The notes beneath the pieces are model-generated. The model ran no database searches. It was not told the DNA's origin and saw only the letters and a program-made list of their open reading frames with translations. A DNA stretch of 64,000 nucleotides from Nocardia inohanensis NBRC 100128 (GTDB lineage: Bacteria > Actinomycetota > Actinomycetes > Mycobacteriales > Mycobacteriaceae): NCBI RefSeq assembly GCF_001612945.1, contig NZ_BDBK01000017.1:481646-545645 (forward strand), given 5' to 3'. This document shows positions 8,212 to 19,716 of this stretch, piece after piece (within the stretch, counting starts at the first letter, position 1; each line of letters begins with the position of its first letter). A program made the translations under genes and the position numbers.

Positions 8212-8967
8212 TCAGGCGGCCGAGGATCCGGCGGCCGCGAACGACACCGCCCGGAGCTCGCGGACCGCGGCGCGATCCAGGATCACCACCGATTCGGGTG
8301 CGGGGCGCGGTTTCACGCCCGCCCCGGCCAGCTCGATCAGCCGCTGCCAGCGCAGATAGTGCAGCCGGAAACTCAGCCGCCCGACCTCGCGCCCGCGCGC
8401 CACCTGCCCGGCGAGGGCGTGCTCGGCGGGGGCATCGATCATGACCAGATGCACCGGCCGCCCGCCGGTCCGCGCCCAGGACGCCACCAGCCGCCGCACC
8501 CACTGCCGGGTCCCGCAGTCGTGGATGACCACCGGCCCGTCCGTCCGCCGCAGCGCGCGGCGAATCCGCAGATAGTGCGTGACGTGCACGATCGGCAAGA
8601 GCAATGGATACGGCACGCGCGTGAGCCGGCGCTGCCACCAGTTCCGGGAATGCTGCGAATCCAGCAGCACCGCACCGTGCGAGCTCACCGCCGGCGCCAC
8701 GCCCTCGGGGGTGAGGCCGAAGAGTTTGCGCAGCGCCGTGCTCTTGCCCGCGCCCGGCACCCCGGAGAAGATCACGGCCGCGGTGGCCGGATAACGCAAT
8801 TCGCGGACCGCGTCGCCGCGCAGATCGTGCACCCGATGCGGGGCCACGGTGCGCGGGCCGCGCCGGCTGGACAGCAATTCGGGGCGGTGCGGCAGAATCG
8901 CGCCGGATCGTACGGGGGAGGGGTGGAGGGGGCCGGAGTCGAGCGGGTGCGTCACCTTCTCCAGCAT
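8212..8967 (-). CDS. P-loop NTPase / AAA_33-type kinase-like protein
   Basis: 251 residues from the ATG at 8967 (an in-frame ATG at 9060 is possible but the extra residues look non-coding). The Walker A motif SGVPGAGKST is at residues 68-77, with a downstream hydrophobic strand ending in acid (VVIHDCG) that suits a Walker B or acceptor-binding site, and a lid-like Arg-rich stretch later. Such single-domain P-loop proteins phosphorylate small molecules or tRNA; some are zeta-type toxins, but no antitoxin gene accompanies it. The N-terminal 60 residues are variable and probably a short helical extension. The substrate cannot be inferred. It is divergent from valS across a 370-base gap. Confidence 0.72.
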   Translation of the reverse strand: MLEKVTHPLDSGPLHPSPVRSGAILPHRPELLSSRRGPRTVAPHRVHDLRGDAVRELRYPATAAVIFSGVPGAGKSTALRKLFGLTPEGVAPAVSSHGAVLLDSQHSRNWWQRRLTRVPYPLLLPIVHVTHYLRIRRALRRTDGPVVIHDCGTRQWVRRLVASWARTGGRPVHLVMIDAPAEHALAGQVARGREVGRLSFRLHYLRWQRLIELAGAGVKPRPAPESVVILDRAAVRELRAVSFAAAGSSAA

Positions 8968-9240
8968 TGGCTGCCAAATCGCTTCCGGCAACCGGGATTT
9001 CCCTGAGTTTTCACTGATTCTCCGCCCGCATCCGGTAGCGGCGCCCGCACCGATGTCCAACTGGTCGACCGACCGGCACGAAAACTGTGCAATAGCACCG
9101 TGAATCGACGAAAAACACTGGTCGAACGCAACGCAGATGCAACGAAAGTTGGCCTACCCTGGCCCATTTGGGTCAGAACCTGAGAATTGCTTATGGATTC
9201 GCCGCCTCCGCCCGAAACCCCGGTAGGCTGATTCACGAGG

Positions 9241-9279
9241 GCGGGGCTTTCGATGTCCCTCATCCGTCGAAAGCCCCGC
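9241..9279. terminator. Perfect 13-bp hairpin in the 370-base gap before valS
   Basis: Arms 9241-9253 (GCGGGGCTTTCGA) and 9267-9279 are perfectly complementary around a 13-base loop. It lies upstream of the predicted valS transcription start (about 9338), so it is unlikely to be a valS leader element. It could insulate valS from upstream transcription. The rest of 8968-9337 holds no open frame that looks coding. No T-box features (specifier loop, T-box sequence) were seen. Confidence 0.55.
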
Positions 9280-9325
9280 TCTTCGGCTATCCAAAACCCG
9301 GTAGAGGTGGCAGAATCCCGCCCCT

Positions 9326-9331
9326 TAGAAT
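9326..9331 (+). promoter_or_regulatory. -10 box TAGAAT for a leaderless valS mRNA
   Basis: TAGAAT matches the actinobacterial TANNNT -10 consensus and ends exactly six bases before the GTG start of valS at 9338. Transcription would then begin at or next to the start codon. No Shine-Dalgarno sequence precedes the GTG, which fits a leaderless message. Confidence 0.55.
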
Positions 9332-9337
9332 CGCCAG

Positions 9338-12036
<2,699 letters not shown>

Positions 12037-12040
<4 letters not shown>

Positions 12041-13482
12041 GCGACGAGCGCCGATACGCCGAAGAGGGACAGCCGCTGACCAGCGGCACCTCCCCGGTCG
12101 ACCTCGCCGAAATGGCGCTGGTCGAGGCCGAACTCGATCAGCGCTGGCCGGAAACCAAGATCGAGCCTTCGCTCACCCGCATCGAGACGCTGATGGATCT
12201 GCTCGGCTCGCCGCAGCACGGCTATCCGGCCATCCACATCGCGGGCACCAATGGCAAGACCTCGGTCACCCGCATGATCGACTCGCTGCTCACCGCGCTG
12301 CACCGGCGCACCGGGCGCATCACCAGCCCGCACCTCCAGCTGGCCACCGAGCGGATCGCCATCGACAATGCGCCCATCACGCCGGGCCGGTACGTCGAAA
12401 CCTGGCGGGAGATCCAGCCTTTCGTCGAGATGATCGACAAGCAGTCCGCGGCCGCGGGCGGTCCGGCCATGAGCAAGTTCGAGGTGCTCACCGCGATGGC
12501 GTACGCCGCCTTCGCCGAAGCGCCGGTGGATGTCGCCGTGGTCGAGACCGGGATGGGCGGGCGCTGGGACGCCACCAATGTGATCGACGGGCAGGTCGCC
12601 GTCATCACCCCGATCGGGTTGGACCACACCGACTTCCTCGGCCCCGACCTCACCTCCATCGCGGGGGAGAAGGCCGGGATCATCAAGAAGGCCGTCGACG
12701 ACGGCCTGGTGCCGCGCGACACCGTCGCCGTCATCGCCCAGCAGGAACCCGAAGTCATGGACGTCCTGTTGCGCCGGGCCGTGGAGGTGGATGCGGCTGT
12801 CGCGCGCGAGGGTTCGGAGTTCCAGGTGCTGTCGCGGCGCACCGCCGTCGGCGGGCAGGTGCTCGAACTCCAGGGCCTCGGCGGGGTGTACGACGACATC
12901 TTCCTGCCCATGCACGGTGAACATCAGGCCCGCAATGCGGTGCTGGCGCTCGCCGCGGTGGAGGCGTTCTTCGGGGCGGGCTCGTCCCGGCAGCTCGATA
13001 TCGATGCCGTGCGCGCCGGATTCGCGAGCGCCATCAGCCCCGGGCGGATGGAGCGCATGCGCAGCGCGCCGACCATCTTCCTGGACGCGGCCCACAATCC
13101 GCAGGGCGCACAGGCTTTGGCCGCCACCCTGACCAGCGAATTCGACTTCCGCAAACTGGTCGGCGTGATCGCGGTGCTCGCGGACAAGGACGCCGGTGGC
13201 ATCCTGGACGCATTGGAACCGGTCTTCGACGAGATCGTGGTCACCGAGAACGGTTCCCCCCGAGCGCTACCCGTGGACGATCTGGCCAACCTCGCGGTGC
13301 AGCGGTTCGGTGACGAACGCGTGGCCGTGGCCAACGACCTCGCCGACGCCATCGAGACCGCCATCCATCTCGCCGAAGACGGTGACGACGGTGAACTGGT
13401 CGCCGGCGCGGGCATCGTGATCACGGGATCGGTCGTCACCGCCGGGACGGCCCGCAGCCTGTTCGGAAAGGACCCCGCATGA
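12037..13482 (+). CDS. folC: Bifunctional folylpolyglutamate synthase / dihydrofolate synthase
   Basis: 481 residues from an ATG that overlaps the valS stop; the frame continues upstream but the ATG at 12037 is the coupled start. It adds glutamate to dihydropteroate and to folates using ATP. The P-loop AGTNGKTS is at residues 69-76, followed by the family signature TSPHL and the Mur-ligase central domain with ETGMGGRWDATN. The C-terminal domain has the AAHNPQGA motif. The N-terminal 25 residues are a poorly conserved extension common in actinobacteria. The stop overlaps the next start by 4 bases. Confidence 0.95.
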
Positions 13483-13886
13483 CCTCCGACTCCAAGCCCG
13501 AGGTGCCCGCACCCGCCACCGACCCGTGGAAGGGTCTGCGCGGCGTGATGGCCGGGTCCCTCGTGCTGGAAGCGATCACCGTGCTGCTCGCGCTGCCGGT
13601 GGTCGCGCAGGTCGGCGGCGGGCTGCGCTGGTACTCGGTGCTGTACCTGGTCGGGCTGGCCGTGATCATGTTCCTGGGCGCGGGCGTGCAGAAGAAGCCG
13701 TGGGCGCTGTGGTTCAACCTCGGCCTCCAGTTCGCGCTGCTGGCAGGCGGATTCATCCACATCTCGATCCTGGTGATCGCCGTGGTGTTCCTCGCCGTAT
13801 GGCTGTTCATCCTGGTGCTGCGCGCCGATGTGAAGAAGAAGATGGAGGCGGGGGCGCTCCCCAGCCAGCGGATGACCGAAGCCTGA
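13479..13886 (+). CDS. DUF4233 membrane protein
   Basis: 135 residues. Four hydrophobic segments are visible, at about residues 22-42, 52-70, 76-94 and 95-115, with a charged C-terminal tail (RADVKKKMEAG). It matches the DUF4233 family by length, topology and position: in mycobacteria a gene of this type (Rv2446c) always sits between folC and ndk. Its function is unknown. The ATG overlaps the folC stop (ATGA), so translation is coupled. A new promoter for ndk begins right after the stop. Confidence 0.88.
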   Translation: MTSDSKPEVPAPATDPWKGLRGVMAGSLVLEAITVLLALPVVAQVGGGLRWYSVLYLVGLAVIMFLGAGVQKKPWALWFNLGLQFALLAGGFIHISILVIAVVFLAVWLFILVLRADVKKKMEAGALPSQRMTEA

Positions 13887-13911
13887 ATCGTTGATCGGGC
13901 AACCTGCCCAT

Positions 13912-13917
13912 TAGGCT
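13912..13917 (+). promoter_or_regulatory. -10 box TAGGCT for a leaderless ndk mRNA
   Basis: TAGGCT (TANNNT type) ends six bases before the GTG of ndk at 13924. No ribosome site precedes the GTG. A TTGATC at 13891 could be a weak -35 element with short spacing. This is the same arrangement as before valS. Confidence 0.55.
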
Positions 13918-13923
13918 GACCGC

Positions 13924-14340
13924 GTGACTGAGCAGACTTTGGTACTCATCAAGCCGGACGGCGTTGCCCGCGGCCTGATCGGCGAGATCATCACCCGCAT
14001 CGAGCGCAAGGGTCTGAAGATCGCCGCCCTGAAGCAGGTGAACGTCTCCGAGGAAGTGGCGGTCGAGCACTACTCCGAGCACCGGGAGAAGCCGTTCTTC
14101 GGCTCGCTGATCGAATTCATCACCTCCGGTCCGGTCGTCGCGGCCGTCCTGGAAGGCCCCCGCGCCATCGCCGCCTTCCGGCAGATCGCCGGCGGCACCG
14201 ACCCGGTCGAGAAGGCCGTCCCCGGTTCCATCCGCGGCGACTACGCCCTCGAGACCCAGTACAACCTGGTCCACGGCTCCGACTCGCCCGAGTCCGCCAA
14301 GCGTGAGATCGCGATCTGGTTCCCGGGTTTCACCCTCTGA
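13924..14340 (+). CDS. ndk: Nucleoside diphosphate kinase
   Basis: 138 residues, GTG start, a full-length NDK. It moves the gamma phosphate from a nucleoside triphosphate to other NDPs through a phosphohistidine. The catalytic histidine is H117 in NLVHGSDSPE, and the substrate-binding Arg/Lys positions (K10 in LVLIKPDGV and R104 in GSIRGDYA) are in place. It is probably transcribed separately from the folC operon, because a -10 box lies in the 37-base gap and a hairpin follows the stop. The order folC-DUF4233-ndk-rne is conserved in mycobacteria. Confidence 0.98.
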   Translation: MTEQTLVLIKPDGVARGLIGEIITRIERKGLKIAALKQVNVSEEVAVEHYSEHREKPFFGSLIEFITSGPVVAAVLEGPRAIAAFRQIAGGTDPVEKAVPGSIRGDYALETQYNLVHGSDSPESAKREIAIWFPGFTL

Positions 14341-14341
14341 A

Positions 14342-14400
14342 GTAGCGGATCCCAAGTTTGCGGACCTCGTACCAACCGGTACGAGGTCGCACTCCGCTAC
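14342..14400 (+). terminator. Nested hairpins after ndk, probable terminator
   Basis: The inner stem GACCTCGTACC (14363-14373) pairs perfectly with 14378-14388 around an AACC loop. An outer stem GTAGCGGA (14342-14349) pairs with TCCGCTAC (14393-14400). The structure starts two bases after the ndk stop. No T-run follows, as is common in this group. Confidence 0.65.
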
Positions 14401-14815
14401 CTCCGCCCACCGACGCGCGAGTGGCCCTGAAAGCCCGCGCGGGCGCGACGCCCCGAGGTCGTGTGGGATACTGACTACGGAAGTGACCGACGCCCACCGT
14501 TTGCGGCAGGTACCGGACACCTTCGATTGACACCGCGGAGCGACGGACGATCATCGCTGCCGCCGACGGCTTCCAAGACTCGGCTGTCGGACAGGCACGC
14601 TGGATGAACGCTCGCAACGCGGAGTCGAGCCAAACAGCCAGGCACCCCGTGGCCAGCTAGCCCGAACGACGACAACACAGGTGATACCCGGGCCACGTGG
14701 AGCGGAGACCATTACGTCTCGTGCCCTCCCGGGTTCGAGACGCCACAGACAGCGCCCCCGCGTCGGCCGCGTCACTCCTCGGAGGGACGCGCCCGGGGGT
14801 CTCCGAGGAGAATTC
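14401..14815 (+). other. Long non-coding leader region upstream of rne
   Basis: 415 bases between the ndk hairpin and the rne GTG carry no convincing coding frame. A GATACT at 14467-14472 could be a -10 box, which would leave a leader of about 340 bases. The start is decided by the strong ribosome site GAGGAG five bases before the GTG at 14816. Mycobacterial rne is known to have a long 5' UTR involved in autoregulation, so a similar leader is plausible here. Confidence 0.45.
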
Positions 14816-17800
14816 GTGGCCGATCAAGAGCCGCAAGAAGCATCGCAGGTGAACGCAGGGGAGGCCGCTGGTGTCGGTCGAGACTCGACTGACACCAATC
14901 CGGCTGCCGAACAGTTGCCGGAACGGATCCGAGTGCACGCACTGGCGAAGCTGCTGGGCACCACCAGCAAGCGCATCCTGGCCCATCTCACCGAAATGGG
15001 CGCCCAAGCACGCAGTCCGCAATCGAGTCTGGATCGCACGGTCGCCGAAACCGTCCGTGACGCCTTCGGGCCGCGCACGGTCGATACGGCCGTGACCGCC
15101 GATCTGGAACCCATCACCGAAACCACGGTCGACCAGGCCATTGCCGATGGCAACGACCGGGCCGCCGACGAACTGGCCGCCGAGGAAGTCGAGGCGGCCG
15201 AGGCCGCCGTCGAACCCGCTCCGGCAGCCAAGCAGCAGAGTCTGTTCACCAATCCCTTCCAGGCCGCACCGCAGGTCGAGGAGCCGGTGACCTATCAGCC
15301 GGCGGCCGCCGTGGCCGCCCCGCTGTTCATTTCGCCGGACGCCGCCGCCGTCGAGGAGACGCGCCGCAAGCGCCGCGTCGAGCGCAAGGCCAAGGCCGAA
15401 GAGGTCAAGGCCGAAGCGCCGGTCGTGGAGGAGAAGCCGCCGGTCGTCGAGGAGCCCGCGGTCGAAGAGACCGAGGACGACGGCGACTGGGACGGCGAGG
15501 ACCGGGAGCAGCGCGGCGAGGGCACCTCGCGGCGGCGTCGCCGGGGCCGTCGCGGCCGGGGCCGGGGCCGGGGCGAACAGCACCCGGACGGCGACTCCGA
15601 CGAGTCGGAGGATGGCGAGGGCGACGAGACCGTCACCGCCGACACCACCGACGCCGACGACTCCGATTCCGACAACGATGACGACGATGACTCGGCCGCC
15701 ATGCCCGAGGGCTCGAGCAGCCGTCGCCGCCGGCGCCGTCGCCGCCGCAAGGGCGGGGAGGACAACGAGCCCGAGATCGCCGAGGACGATCCGCCGAACA
15801 CGGTCGTGCACGAGCGGGAGCCGCGCAGCAAGCGCCGCGCCGCCGCCGCTGCCGCCCAGTCCGATGAGGTCCAGGGCATCAGCGGTTCGACCCGCCTGGA
15901 GGCCAAGCGGCAGCGCCGCCGGGACGGGCGGGACGCGGGTCGCCGCCGCCCGCCGATCCTGACCGAGTCGGAGTTCCTGGCTCGCCGCGAGGCCGTGGAT
16001 CGCGTGATGGTGGTGCGCGAGAAGCACTTCGCCGAACACCCGACCTCCACCACCCAGGTGGCGGTGCTCGAGGACAACATTCTGGTCGAGCACTTCGTGA
16101 CCTCGACCGGTTCCGCGTCCATGGTCGGCAATGTGTACCTGGGCAAGGTGCAGAACGTGCTGCCGTCCATGGAAGCCGCGTTCGTCGATATCGGCCGTGG
16201 CCGCAATGGCGTGCTGTACGCGGGCGAGGTGAACTGGGACGCTGCCGGACTCGGCGGTCGCGAGCGCAAGATCGAGCAGGCGCTCCGGCCCGGTGACACC
16301 GTGCTCGTGCAGGTCTCGAAGGATCCGGTGGGCCACAAGGGTGCTCGCCTGACCACGCAGATCAGCCTGGCCGGTCGCTTCCTGGTGTATGTGCCGGGCG
16401 GGACCTCGACCGGTATCTCCCGCAAGCTGCCCGACACCGAGCGCAAGCGGCTCAAGGAGATCCTGCGCGACATCGTGCCGCAGGACGCCGGCGTGATCAT
16501 CCGCACCGCGTCCGAAGGCGTGAGCGAGCCCGAGCTGGCGCGCGATGTCGAACGGCTGCAAGCCACCTGGCGCACCATCGAGGAGCAGGCCAAGCAGGGG
16601 TCGGGTACGCCCAAGACCCTGTACGAAGAGCCGGACCTGCTGGTCAAGGTGGTTCGCGACCTGTTCAACGAGGACTTCTCCAAGCTGATCATCGAGGGCG
16701 AGCGCGCCTGGACGACCGTGGAGAACTACGTGCGCACGGTCGCACCGGACATGCTCAACCGCGTCGAGCGCTACGAGGGCACCGGCGTCGACGTGTTCGG
16801 CAGCCTGCGCATCGACGAGCAGCTGGCCAAGGCTCTCGATCGCAAGGTGTGGCTGCCCTCGGGCGGCACCCTGGTGATCGATCGCACCGAGGCCATGACG
16901 GTCGTCGACGTCAACACCGGCAAGTTCACCGGGTCGGGTGGGTCCAATCTCGAGGAGACGGTCACCCGCAACAACCTGGAGGCGGCCGAGGAGATCGTCC
17001 GTCAGATGCGGCTGCGCGATATCGGCGGCATGATCGTCGTCGACTTCATCGACATGGTGCTGGAATCCAACCGGGACCTGGTGCTACGCCGCCTCACCGA
17101 GGCGCTGGGCCGCGACCGCACCCGCCATCAGGTCTCCGAGGTCACCTCGCTGGGCCTGGTGCAGATGACCCGTAAGAAGCTGGGCACCGGCCTGGTCGAG
17201 GCGTTCTCCACCACCTGTGAGCATTGCCACGGCCGCGGCATCCTGGTGCACAACTACCCCGTCGAGGCGTCTCCGGCCGCCGAGGGCGAGGGTGTGGGTC
17301 GTCGCGAGGGTTCGCGTCGCCGCCGCAAGGATCGCAATGCCGCGCCCGAAACCGCGCCTGTCGCAGAGGCTCCCGTCGAGGAGAAGCTCGACAAGGGCGA
17401 CGAGCACGAGCACGAGGCCGAGAAGGCCGCCGCCCGGCGGGCCCACCCGGTCGCGATGGCGATGGCCGCGCATCAGGCCGAGGATGCCGCGCACGCGGCG
17501 ACCGACGACGCCCTGCACGCCGCCGACCTGGCGAATGTGCAACTGGCGCAAGCCGGTACCGCGACCGAGGCCGACACCGTCGCCGCTGCCGCGCAGATCG
17601 TGACCGCCGCCGAGAACGCGGCGGCGGAAGCGCAGATCGCGGCGGCCGCCGCGGCGAAGGTGGCCGAGGCCGCGCAGGCCGAGGCCGATGCCGCCCCGGC
17701 CGCGTCGTCGAACGGCACCCACACGGGCGGGGTCACCGCCGCAGCATCGGCGGCCGCCGATGCCGTGGTCGCGGCCGATGCCGTGGCCGCCGGGGCCGAA

Positions 17801-18079
17801 GCCGCCGTGCTGGTGGACGAGGAGCAGGCCGCCTCCGGCGTGCAGACCGGGAACGAAACGCCTTCGGGCCGTGGTCGTAGCCGTCGCCGGGTGGCCCGTA
17901 CCGCCGCCGCGCCGACCTCGGAGAGCAAGGGTGCGGTGTTCGTGCTGTCCAGCACGGATCAGCCGCAGACGCCCGCGCTGAACCTCGAGGACCTGGCTCC
18001 GGTCGCGGTCCCGCCGCGGGCTCGCCCGCGCCGTCGTGCCGCCGGTCGCCCGGCCGGTGCGCCGGAGGACGCGAACTAG
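14816..18079 (+). CDS. rne: Ribonuclease E/G
   Basis: 1087 residues from a GTG with ribosome site GAGGAG. It is the endonuclease that starts mRNA decay and processes rRNA precursors. Order of parts: an N-terminal variable, acidic/Arg-rich region (1-390) with low-complexity Arg blocks; the S1 domain (about 420-500); the RNase H and DNase I-like catalytic core with D698 in VVDVNTGKF and D743 in IVVDFIDM, spaced as the E. coli catalytic pair D303/D346; and the Zn-link motif CEHCHGRG with C801 and C804. The C-terminal 270 residues are an Ala/Glu-rich disordered tail with Arg patches that probably bind RNA or partners. Length and layout match mycobacterial RNase E. A perfect terminator follows. 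Confidence 0.96.
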   Translation: MADQEPQEASQVNAGEAAGVGRDSTDTNPAAEQLPERIRVHALAKLLGTTSKRILAHLTEMGAQARSPQSSLDRTVAETVRDAFGPRTVDTAVTADLEPITETTVDQAIADGNDRAADELAAEEVEAAEAAVEPAPAAKQQSLFTNPFQAAPQVEEPVTYQPAAAVAAPLFISPDAAAVEETRRKRRVERKAKAEEVKAEAPVVEEKPPVVEEPAVEETEDDGDWDGEDREQRGEGTSRRRRRGRRGRGRGRGEQHPDGDSDESEDGEGDETVTADTTDADDSDSDNDDDDDSAAMPEGSSSRRRRRRRRRKGGEDNEPEIAEDDPPNTVVHEREPRSKRRAAAAAAQSDEVQGISGSTRLEAKRQRRRDGRDAGRRRPPILTESEFLARREAVDRVMVVREKHFAEHPTSTTQVAVLEDNILVEHFVTSTGSASMVGNVYLGKVQNVLPSMEAAFVDIGRGRNGVLYAGEVNWDAAGLGGRERKIEQALRPGDTVLVQVSKDPVGHKGARLTTQISLAGRFLVYVPGGTSTGISRKLPDTERKRLKEILRDIVPQDAGVIIRTASEGVSEPELARDVERLQATWRTIEEQAKQGSGTPKTLYEEPDLLVKVVRDLFNEDFSKLIIEGERAWTTVENYVRTVAPDMLNRVERYEGTGVDVFGSLRIDEQLAKALDRKVWLPSGGTLVIDRTEAMTVVDVNTGKFTGSGGSNLEETVTRNNLEAAEEIVRQMRLRDIGGMIVVDFIDMVLESNRDLVLRRLTEALGRDRTRHQVSEVTSLGLVQMTRKKLGTGLVEAFSTTCEHCHGRGILVHNYPVEASPAAEGEGVGRREGSRRRRKDRNAAPETAPVAEAPVEEKLDKGDEHEHEAEKAAARRAHPVAMAMAAHQAEDAAHAATDDALHAADLANVQLAQAGTATEADTVAAAAQIVTAAENAAAEAQIAAAAAAKVAEAAQAEADAAPAASSNGTHTGGVTAAASAAADAVVAADAVAAGAEAAVLVDEEQAASGVQTGNETPSGRGRSRRRVARTAAAPTSESKGAVFVLSSTDQPQTPALNLEDLAPVAVPPRARPRRRAAGRPAGAPEDAN

Positions 18080-18095
18080 CGGTTCGTGGAAACCA

Positions 18096-18128
18096 CAGTG
18101 GCCCCGCCGTTTCCCGGCGGGGCCACTG
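18096..18128 (+). terminator. Intrinsic terminator of rne
   Basis: A perfect 14-bp stem (18096-18109 with 18115-18128) and a 5-base loop are followed by CTTTTC. It is placed 16 bases after the rne stop and just before the end of the convergent DUF3224 gene. Confidence 0.88.
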
Positions 18129-18152
18129 CTTTTCTGCCGATATGGGTGCGGC

Positions 18153-18560
18153 TCAGCCCAATTCGTACTCGAACCACATGTGATGGGTGCCGTCGTCATC
18201 GATGACGAGGTCACCGGTGCCCCTGATGCCCGCCAGTCCGCCGGTCCCGCTGACGGGAACGATGGTGAAGAACGGCGCGGTCCGGTCATCGCCCGTGGTG
18301 GTCGCCGAGTGCACGAAATTGAAGCTCCCCGCCACCCCGTTCAGCGATCCCTCGAAGGACTCCATCGCCACATACGTGCCCGCTCCCGCCGCTGGGTCGA
18401 ACGCGGACGTGAACAGAGTTGTGGAACGCCCCACCACCTCGCCCTCGAACTGCTTCTCGATAACCGCCAGCCCGACCGGCACGGCGGTGGGGATGACGGG
18501 TTCGGCGGTGATCTCGGCGGGGACGAAGGACTTGACGGTGAAGGTGCCGGTAGCTCGCAT
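18153..18560 (-). CDS. DUF3224 domain protein
   Basis: 135 residues. The whole chain matches the DUF3224 pattern: a beta-rich barrel-like domain with conserved YVAMESFEGSLNG and GTGGLAGIRGTG motifs. The fold resembles allene oxide cyclase-like barrels, but no enzymatic role is known. No signal peptide. It sits alone and reversed between rne and rplU; in M. tuberculosis this slot holds dctA instead, so it is a lineage-specific insertion into a conserved block. A TACGCT box lies six bases before its ATG, so a leaderless mRNA is likely. Confidence 0.85.
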   Translation of the reverse strand: MRATGTFTVKSFVPAEITAEPVIPTAVPVGLAVIEKQFEGEVVGRSTTLFTSAFDPAAGAGTYVAMESFEGSLNGVAGSFNFVHSATTTGDDRTAPFFTIVPVSGTGGLAGIRGTGDLVIDDDGTHHMWFEYELG

Positions 18561-18566
18561 GAATCG

Positions 18567-18572
18567 AGCGTA
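18567..18572 (-). promoter_or_regulatory. -10 box TACGCT for a leaderless DUF3224 gene
   Basis: On the minus strand TACGCT is followed by six bases and then the ATG at 18560. There is no ribosome site. The arrangement is the same as at valS, ndk and others in this window. Confidence 0.5.
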
Positions 18573-18708
18573 TCGACCCAGCGTGCGACGCTCTTGTAAG
18601 AAAGCGTCAGCACCCCGGGGAGTGGGTGTGGGGGCTTGCTCGCTCGAATCTCGAGGGGGTTCGGGGGCGCGGGCCCCGAGAGCTACGAGAGTTGGTCTTA
18701 CCCCGGTT

Positions 18709-18737
18709 TGGAGGGGTCGGGCATGTCCTGTAGTCTT
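18709..18737 (+). promoter_or_regulatory. Candidate rplU promoter in the 389-base gap
   Basis: TTGGAG (18709-18714) and TAGTCT (18732-18737) are 17 bases apart, giving a transcription start near 18744 and a leader of about 205 bases for rplU. The gap 18561-18949 otherwise contains no coding frame I can support. The leader could carry an L21 autoregulatory site, but none was identified. Confidence 0.35.
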
Positions 18738-18949
18738 GACCAGTCGCTGCCCCCTTGCGACGGCACTCTGTTCTGACTAGTGCTGTGAGAGCGCGGGCCC
18801 CGGTTCGGATTACGGACCAATGGCTCGAGGCGGCGGTGAATACCACAGACCAGCTACGGCGGTTTCCGATGCGAATCGGATGCCAGCCGTGTGAGCAGAG
18901 TGCCGAGCTAGCGCTGAGGCACTTGAAAAGAAAGAAGGGCAGCCGACCG

Positions 18950-19261
18950 ATGGCAACGTACGCGATCGTCAAGACCGGCGGAAAGCAGTACAAGGTCGCG
19001 GTGGGTGACCTGGTGAAGGTCGAGAAGATCGAGGGTGAGCCGGGCACTGCGGTGTCGCTGGCGCCGGTGCTCGTCGTTGACGGCTCCGAGCTGACCACCG
19101 ATGCTGACAAGCTGGCGAAGGTTTCCGTGTCCGCCGAGGTCGTCGAACAGACCAAGGGCCCGAAGATCCGCATCCACAAGTTCAAGAACAAGACCGGCTA
19201 CCACAAGCGTCAGGGCCACCGTCAGAAGCTGACGGTCCTGAAGGTCACCGGCATCAAGTAA
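18950..19261 (+). CDS. rplU: 50S ribosomal protein L21
   Basis: 103 residues from the ATG at 18950, preceded by the purine-rich ribosome site AAGAAGGGC. The frame stays open further upstream, but only this start gives the canonical N-terminus MATYAIVKTGGKQYKV. L21 binds 23S rRNA in the large subunit. The conserved signature HKFKNKTGYHKRQGHRQ is near residue 80. It is co-transcribed with rpmA, 40 bases downstream. Confidence 0.98.
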   Translation: MATYAIVKTGGKQYKVAVGDLVKVEKIEGEPGTAVSLAPVLVVDGSELTTDADKLAKVSVSAEVVEQTKGPKIRIHKFKNKTGYHKRQGHRQKLTVLKVTGIK

Positions 19262-19301
19262 TCCGACTTGGGGTTCGTCACCCCGGCACGAGGAGTTAGT
19301 C

Positions 19302-19568
19302 ATGGCACATAAAAAGGGTGCATCCAGCTCGCGCAACGGTCGCGATTCGAATGCCCAGCGGCTCGGCGTGAAGCGCTTCGGCGGTCAGGCCGTCAAGGCC
19401 GGCGAGATCTTGGTTCGCCAGCGCGGCACGCACTTCCACCCCGGCGTCAACGTCGGCCGTGGCGGCGACGACACGCTGTTCGCTCTCGAGGCGGGCGCCG
19501 TGCAGTTCGGCACCAAGCGTGGTCGCAAGACCGTCAACATCGTGGTGCCGGAGCCGGTGAACGCCTGA
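19302..19568 (+). CDS. rpmA: 50S ribosomal protein L27
   Basis: 88 residues with ribosome site GAGGAG. The N-terminus MAHKKGASSSRNGRDSN is the canonical L27 arm that reaches the peptidyl transferase centre, with no leader extension to be cleaved (unlike Firmicutes). The motif FHPGVNVGRGGDDTLFAL follows. It is the second gene of the rplU-rpmA operon and is closed by a strong terminator. Confidence 0.98.
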   Translation: MAHKKGASSSRNGRDSNAQRLGVKRFGGQAVKAGEILVRQRGTHFHPGVNVGRGGDDTLFALEAGAVQFGTKRGRKTVNIVVPEPVNA

Positions 19569-19602
19569 CCGGCGCACCGGAGTTCGCTCCACTAGCTTTC
19601 CG

Positions 19603-19637
19603 AAGCGGGTCAGGGTTGAAGCAACCCTGACCCGCTT
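19603..19637 (+). terminator. Intrinsic terminator of rplU-rpmA
   Basis: A perfect 16-bp stem (19603-19618 with 19622-19637) and a 3-base loop are followed by the T-rich stretch TCGTTTGTTT. It lies 35 bases after the rpmA stop. Confidence 0.93.
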
Positions 19638-19716
19638 TCGTTTGTTTCGACGCCGTGCCCTCGACACGAAGGCCCACGGTGAACACGACTAGTCCTGAAG
19701 GAGGATGATCACCGAT

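Noticed and set aside
8212..8967. Zeta-type toxin
   Set aside because: Only the P-loop is shared; there is no epsilon-like antitoxin gene nearby and the toxin-specific substrate motif was not seen.
8968..9337. T-box leader upstream of valS
   Set aside because: No specifier stem or T-box sequence is visible, and the -10 box six bases before the start would leave no leader at all.
14657..16561. Minus-strand frame opposite the N-terminal part of rne
   Set aside because: Mirror of the Arg/Glu-rich low-complexity rne sequence; no start signal or recognisable fold.
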